Positions 62,847-64,000 of a stretch of DNA of 64,000 nucleotides are shown here, in pieces. A model generated the notes under the pieces. That model saw only the letters and a program-made list of their open reading frames with translations, was not told the DNA's origin and searched no databases. The DNA is from Trujillonella endophytica (lineage in GTDB: Bacteria > Actinomycetota > Actinomycetes > Mycobacteriales > Geodermatophilaceae), in NCBI RefSeq assembly GCF_900110555.1, contig NZ_FOEE01000007.1, positions 186,001 to 250,000 of the forward strand, written 5' to 3'. The stretch's first letter is position 1. Each line of letters begins with the position of its first letter. A program made the position numbers and the translations under genes.

Positions 62847-64000
62847 TCAGTGGCCGGAGCTGCCGGGGCTGGAGTGCCACAGCTTCCGCGGCGGGGCGGC
62901 GCCCCGCCCACTCGCCGCCCGGCGGGCCGCCGTGGCCGCGTCGTCGCCGGCCGGCTTGATGTCGGCGTAGGGCGACATCCGGAAGCCGGTCGGGTGGACC
63001 AGCACCGGCTTGACCACCACCGGCCGCGCCCCGTGGGAGGCCGCGGCCCCGGCGATCGCCTGGTCGGTGTACGCCCCCGGGGCCGCCATCTGCTCGGCGA
63101 CCGCCGCCAGGCCGCCGGTCTCCCAGCTCTCGTGGAGGGCCGGCAGCTCCCACGCCCCGGTGGCCCGGATCGACACCCCGCGCGGCCCGGTGCGCCGCAG
63201 CACGCCGCGGATGACCAGCAGCCACGAGTGGAACACCGTCGCGGCGTAGGGACCCTGCACGTCCTCGAAGAAGGTGGAGTCGGTGCAGCCGGTGCCGTCG
63301 TCCAGGGTCACGAACACCACCCGCCGCCCGGAGCGGATCGGCGGGGTCTGGGTGGCCACCTTCACCCCGGCGACGAGCACCTCCGACCCGCTGCGGCAGG
63401 TCAGCAGCTCCCCCGCCGGCACCGCGCCGATCGCCGACAGGAAGCGGCGGTAGAAGTCGACGACGTGCCGGCTGGCGTCCAGCCCGAGCACCTCCAGCTC
63501 CGCGCGGACCAGTTCGGCGTCGGTGAACTCGGGCAGCCCGCTGCCGGCGGCCCAGCCCAGCGCCGTCTCCTCCGGCTCCTCCTCCCCGCCGCCGTCCTCC
63601 TCCGGCAGGTCCAGACCGAGCAGGTCCAGGCTCAGCTGGCCGACCGCGCCGGCCCGGGCGCCGCTGCGGCTCCACCGGTCCAGCTCGCTGATCTGCAGCA
63701 GCAGGTCGCGCCGGGTGACCGCCGACCGGCTGCGGGTGGGGCGCCCGGCCTCCCGGTCGCGGACCCCGAAGCCGTAGAGCGCATCGAACCCCCCGGCCAG
63801 CACCAGCCGCTCGACGACCGGCCGGGACGCCGACGCCCGCTGCCAGAAGTCGTTGAGCGAGCGGTAGGGCTGGCCGGCGACGACGCGGGCGACCTCGTCG
63901 TCGGAGATGCCCTTGACGTCGGCGAGGGAGAGCCGGATGCCGTAGCGGGAGGGGTCGGGCAGCGCGGGCGGCATCCACTCCGGCCGCCGCCACGCCTCGG
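62847..64000 (-). CDS. dnaE2: Error-prone DNA polymerase DnaE2 (ImuC), 3' part
   Basis: The gene enters from the right edge; about 385 C-terminal codons are visible. LSLADVKGISDDEVARVVAG and VERLVLAGGFDALYGFG are the helix-hairpin-helix region, LEVLGLDASRHVVDFYRRFL the region before the OB domain, and VAGVKVATQTPPIRSGRRVVFVTLDDGTGCTDSTFFE the OB fold. These motifs and the short C-terminus fit DnaE2 rather than DnaE1 (which is at 15189-18749). DnaE2 works with ImuA' and ImuB in SOS mutagenesis; neither is in the window. Its promoter and any SOS box lie outside. Confidence 0.93.
   Translation of the reverse strand, partial: EAWRRPEWMPPALPDPSRYGIRLSLADVKGISDDEVARVVAGQPYRSLNDFWQRASASRPVVERLVLAGGFDALYGFGVRDREAGRPTRSRSAVTRRDLLLQISELDRWSRSGARAGAVGQLSLDLLGLDLPEEDGGGEEEPEETALGWAAGSGLPEFTDAELVRAELEVLGLDASRHVVDFYRRFLSAIGAVPAGELLTCRSGSEVLVAGVKVATQTPPIRSGRRVVFVTLDDGTGCTDSTFFEDVQGPYAATVFHSWLLVIRGVLRRTGPRGVSIRATGAWELPALHESWETGGLAAVAEQMAAPGAYTDQAIAGAAASHGARPVVVKPVLVHPTGFRMSPYADIKPAGDDAATAARRAASGRGAAPPRKLWHSSPGSSGH

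Overview
The window is a GC-rich actinobacterial chromosome segment, best matched to Geodermatophilaceae (Blastococcus, Geodermatophilus, Modestobacter). That placement is an inference from overall sequence style and gene set, not a measured result. Supporting signs are a PriA-type HisA, a MurE with the meso-diaminopimelate motif DNPR, an actinobacterial dcw cluster running on into sepF, yggT and divIVA, an SDR of the mycofactocin-coupled type, frequent GTG starts and many 4-nt stop/start overlaps. Most genes are housekeeping. No tRNA, rRNA, CRISPR array, transposase or phage gene was seen.

Layout. 1-14.2 kb: histidine biosynthesis on the minus strand (hisD-hisC-hisB-small membrane protein-hisH, and separately priA-ridA-hisF). 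The two halves are separated by about 6 kb holding an OmpR-type two-component system, two acidic secreted or anchored proteins, an APH-fold kinase, a nitroreductase and an SDR. Three promoters in that insert share direct repeats with an exact 11-bp period, the likely boxes of the local response regulator. 14.2-29.6 kb: DUF2567 protein, dnaE1, GNAT, CPBP protease, rluD, lspA, mqo, a DUF559 protein flanked by a 24-bp tandem repeat family, a K+/H+ antiporter and ileS. 29.6-49.2 kb: the division and cell-wall cluster on the minus strand, transcribed mraZ-rsmH-ftsL-ftsI-murE-murF-mraY-ftsW-murG-murC-ftsQ-ftsZ-pgeF-yggS-sepF-yggT-divIVA; murD is missing from its usual place. 49.6-54.4 kb: a MoxR, DUF58 and transglutaminase operon. 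54.4-64 kb: DUF3040, dinB with a perfect SOS box, a cassette of repetitive Asp/Gly/Ala peptide, JmjC oxygenase and ferredoxin-like protein, an operon of methyltransferase, phosphodiesterase and YdeI-like genes, a VOC protein, an SGNH hydrolase and the 3' part of dnaE2.

Working together. The dcw genes make UDP-MurNAc-pentapeptide and lipid II and build the septum (FtsZ, SepF, FtsQ, FtsL, FtsI, FtsW), while DivIVA directs polar growth. mraZ carries a five-copy decamer operator for autoregulation. Three DNA polymerase genes (dnaE1, dinB, dnaE2) lie in one 49-kb stretch, and dinB looks LexA-controlled.

The most novel candidate is the 56.5-59.2 kb cassette. It holds a 109-residue DGGA-repeat peptide, a JmjC (ribosomal-oxygenase-like) enzyme that lacks a normal start codon and appears to begin at a CTG overlapping the peptide's stop, and a [2Fe-2S] thioredoxin-fold protein. 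Together they look like a substrate, hydroxylase and redox-partner set.
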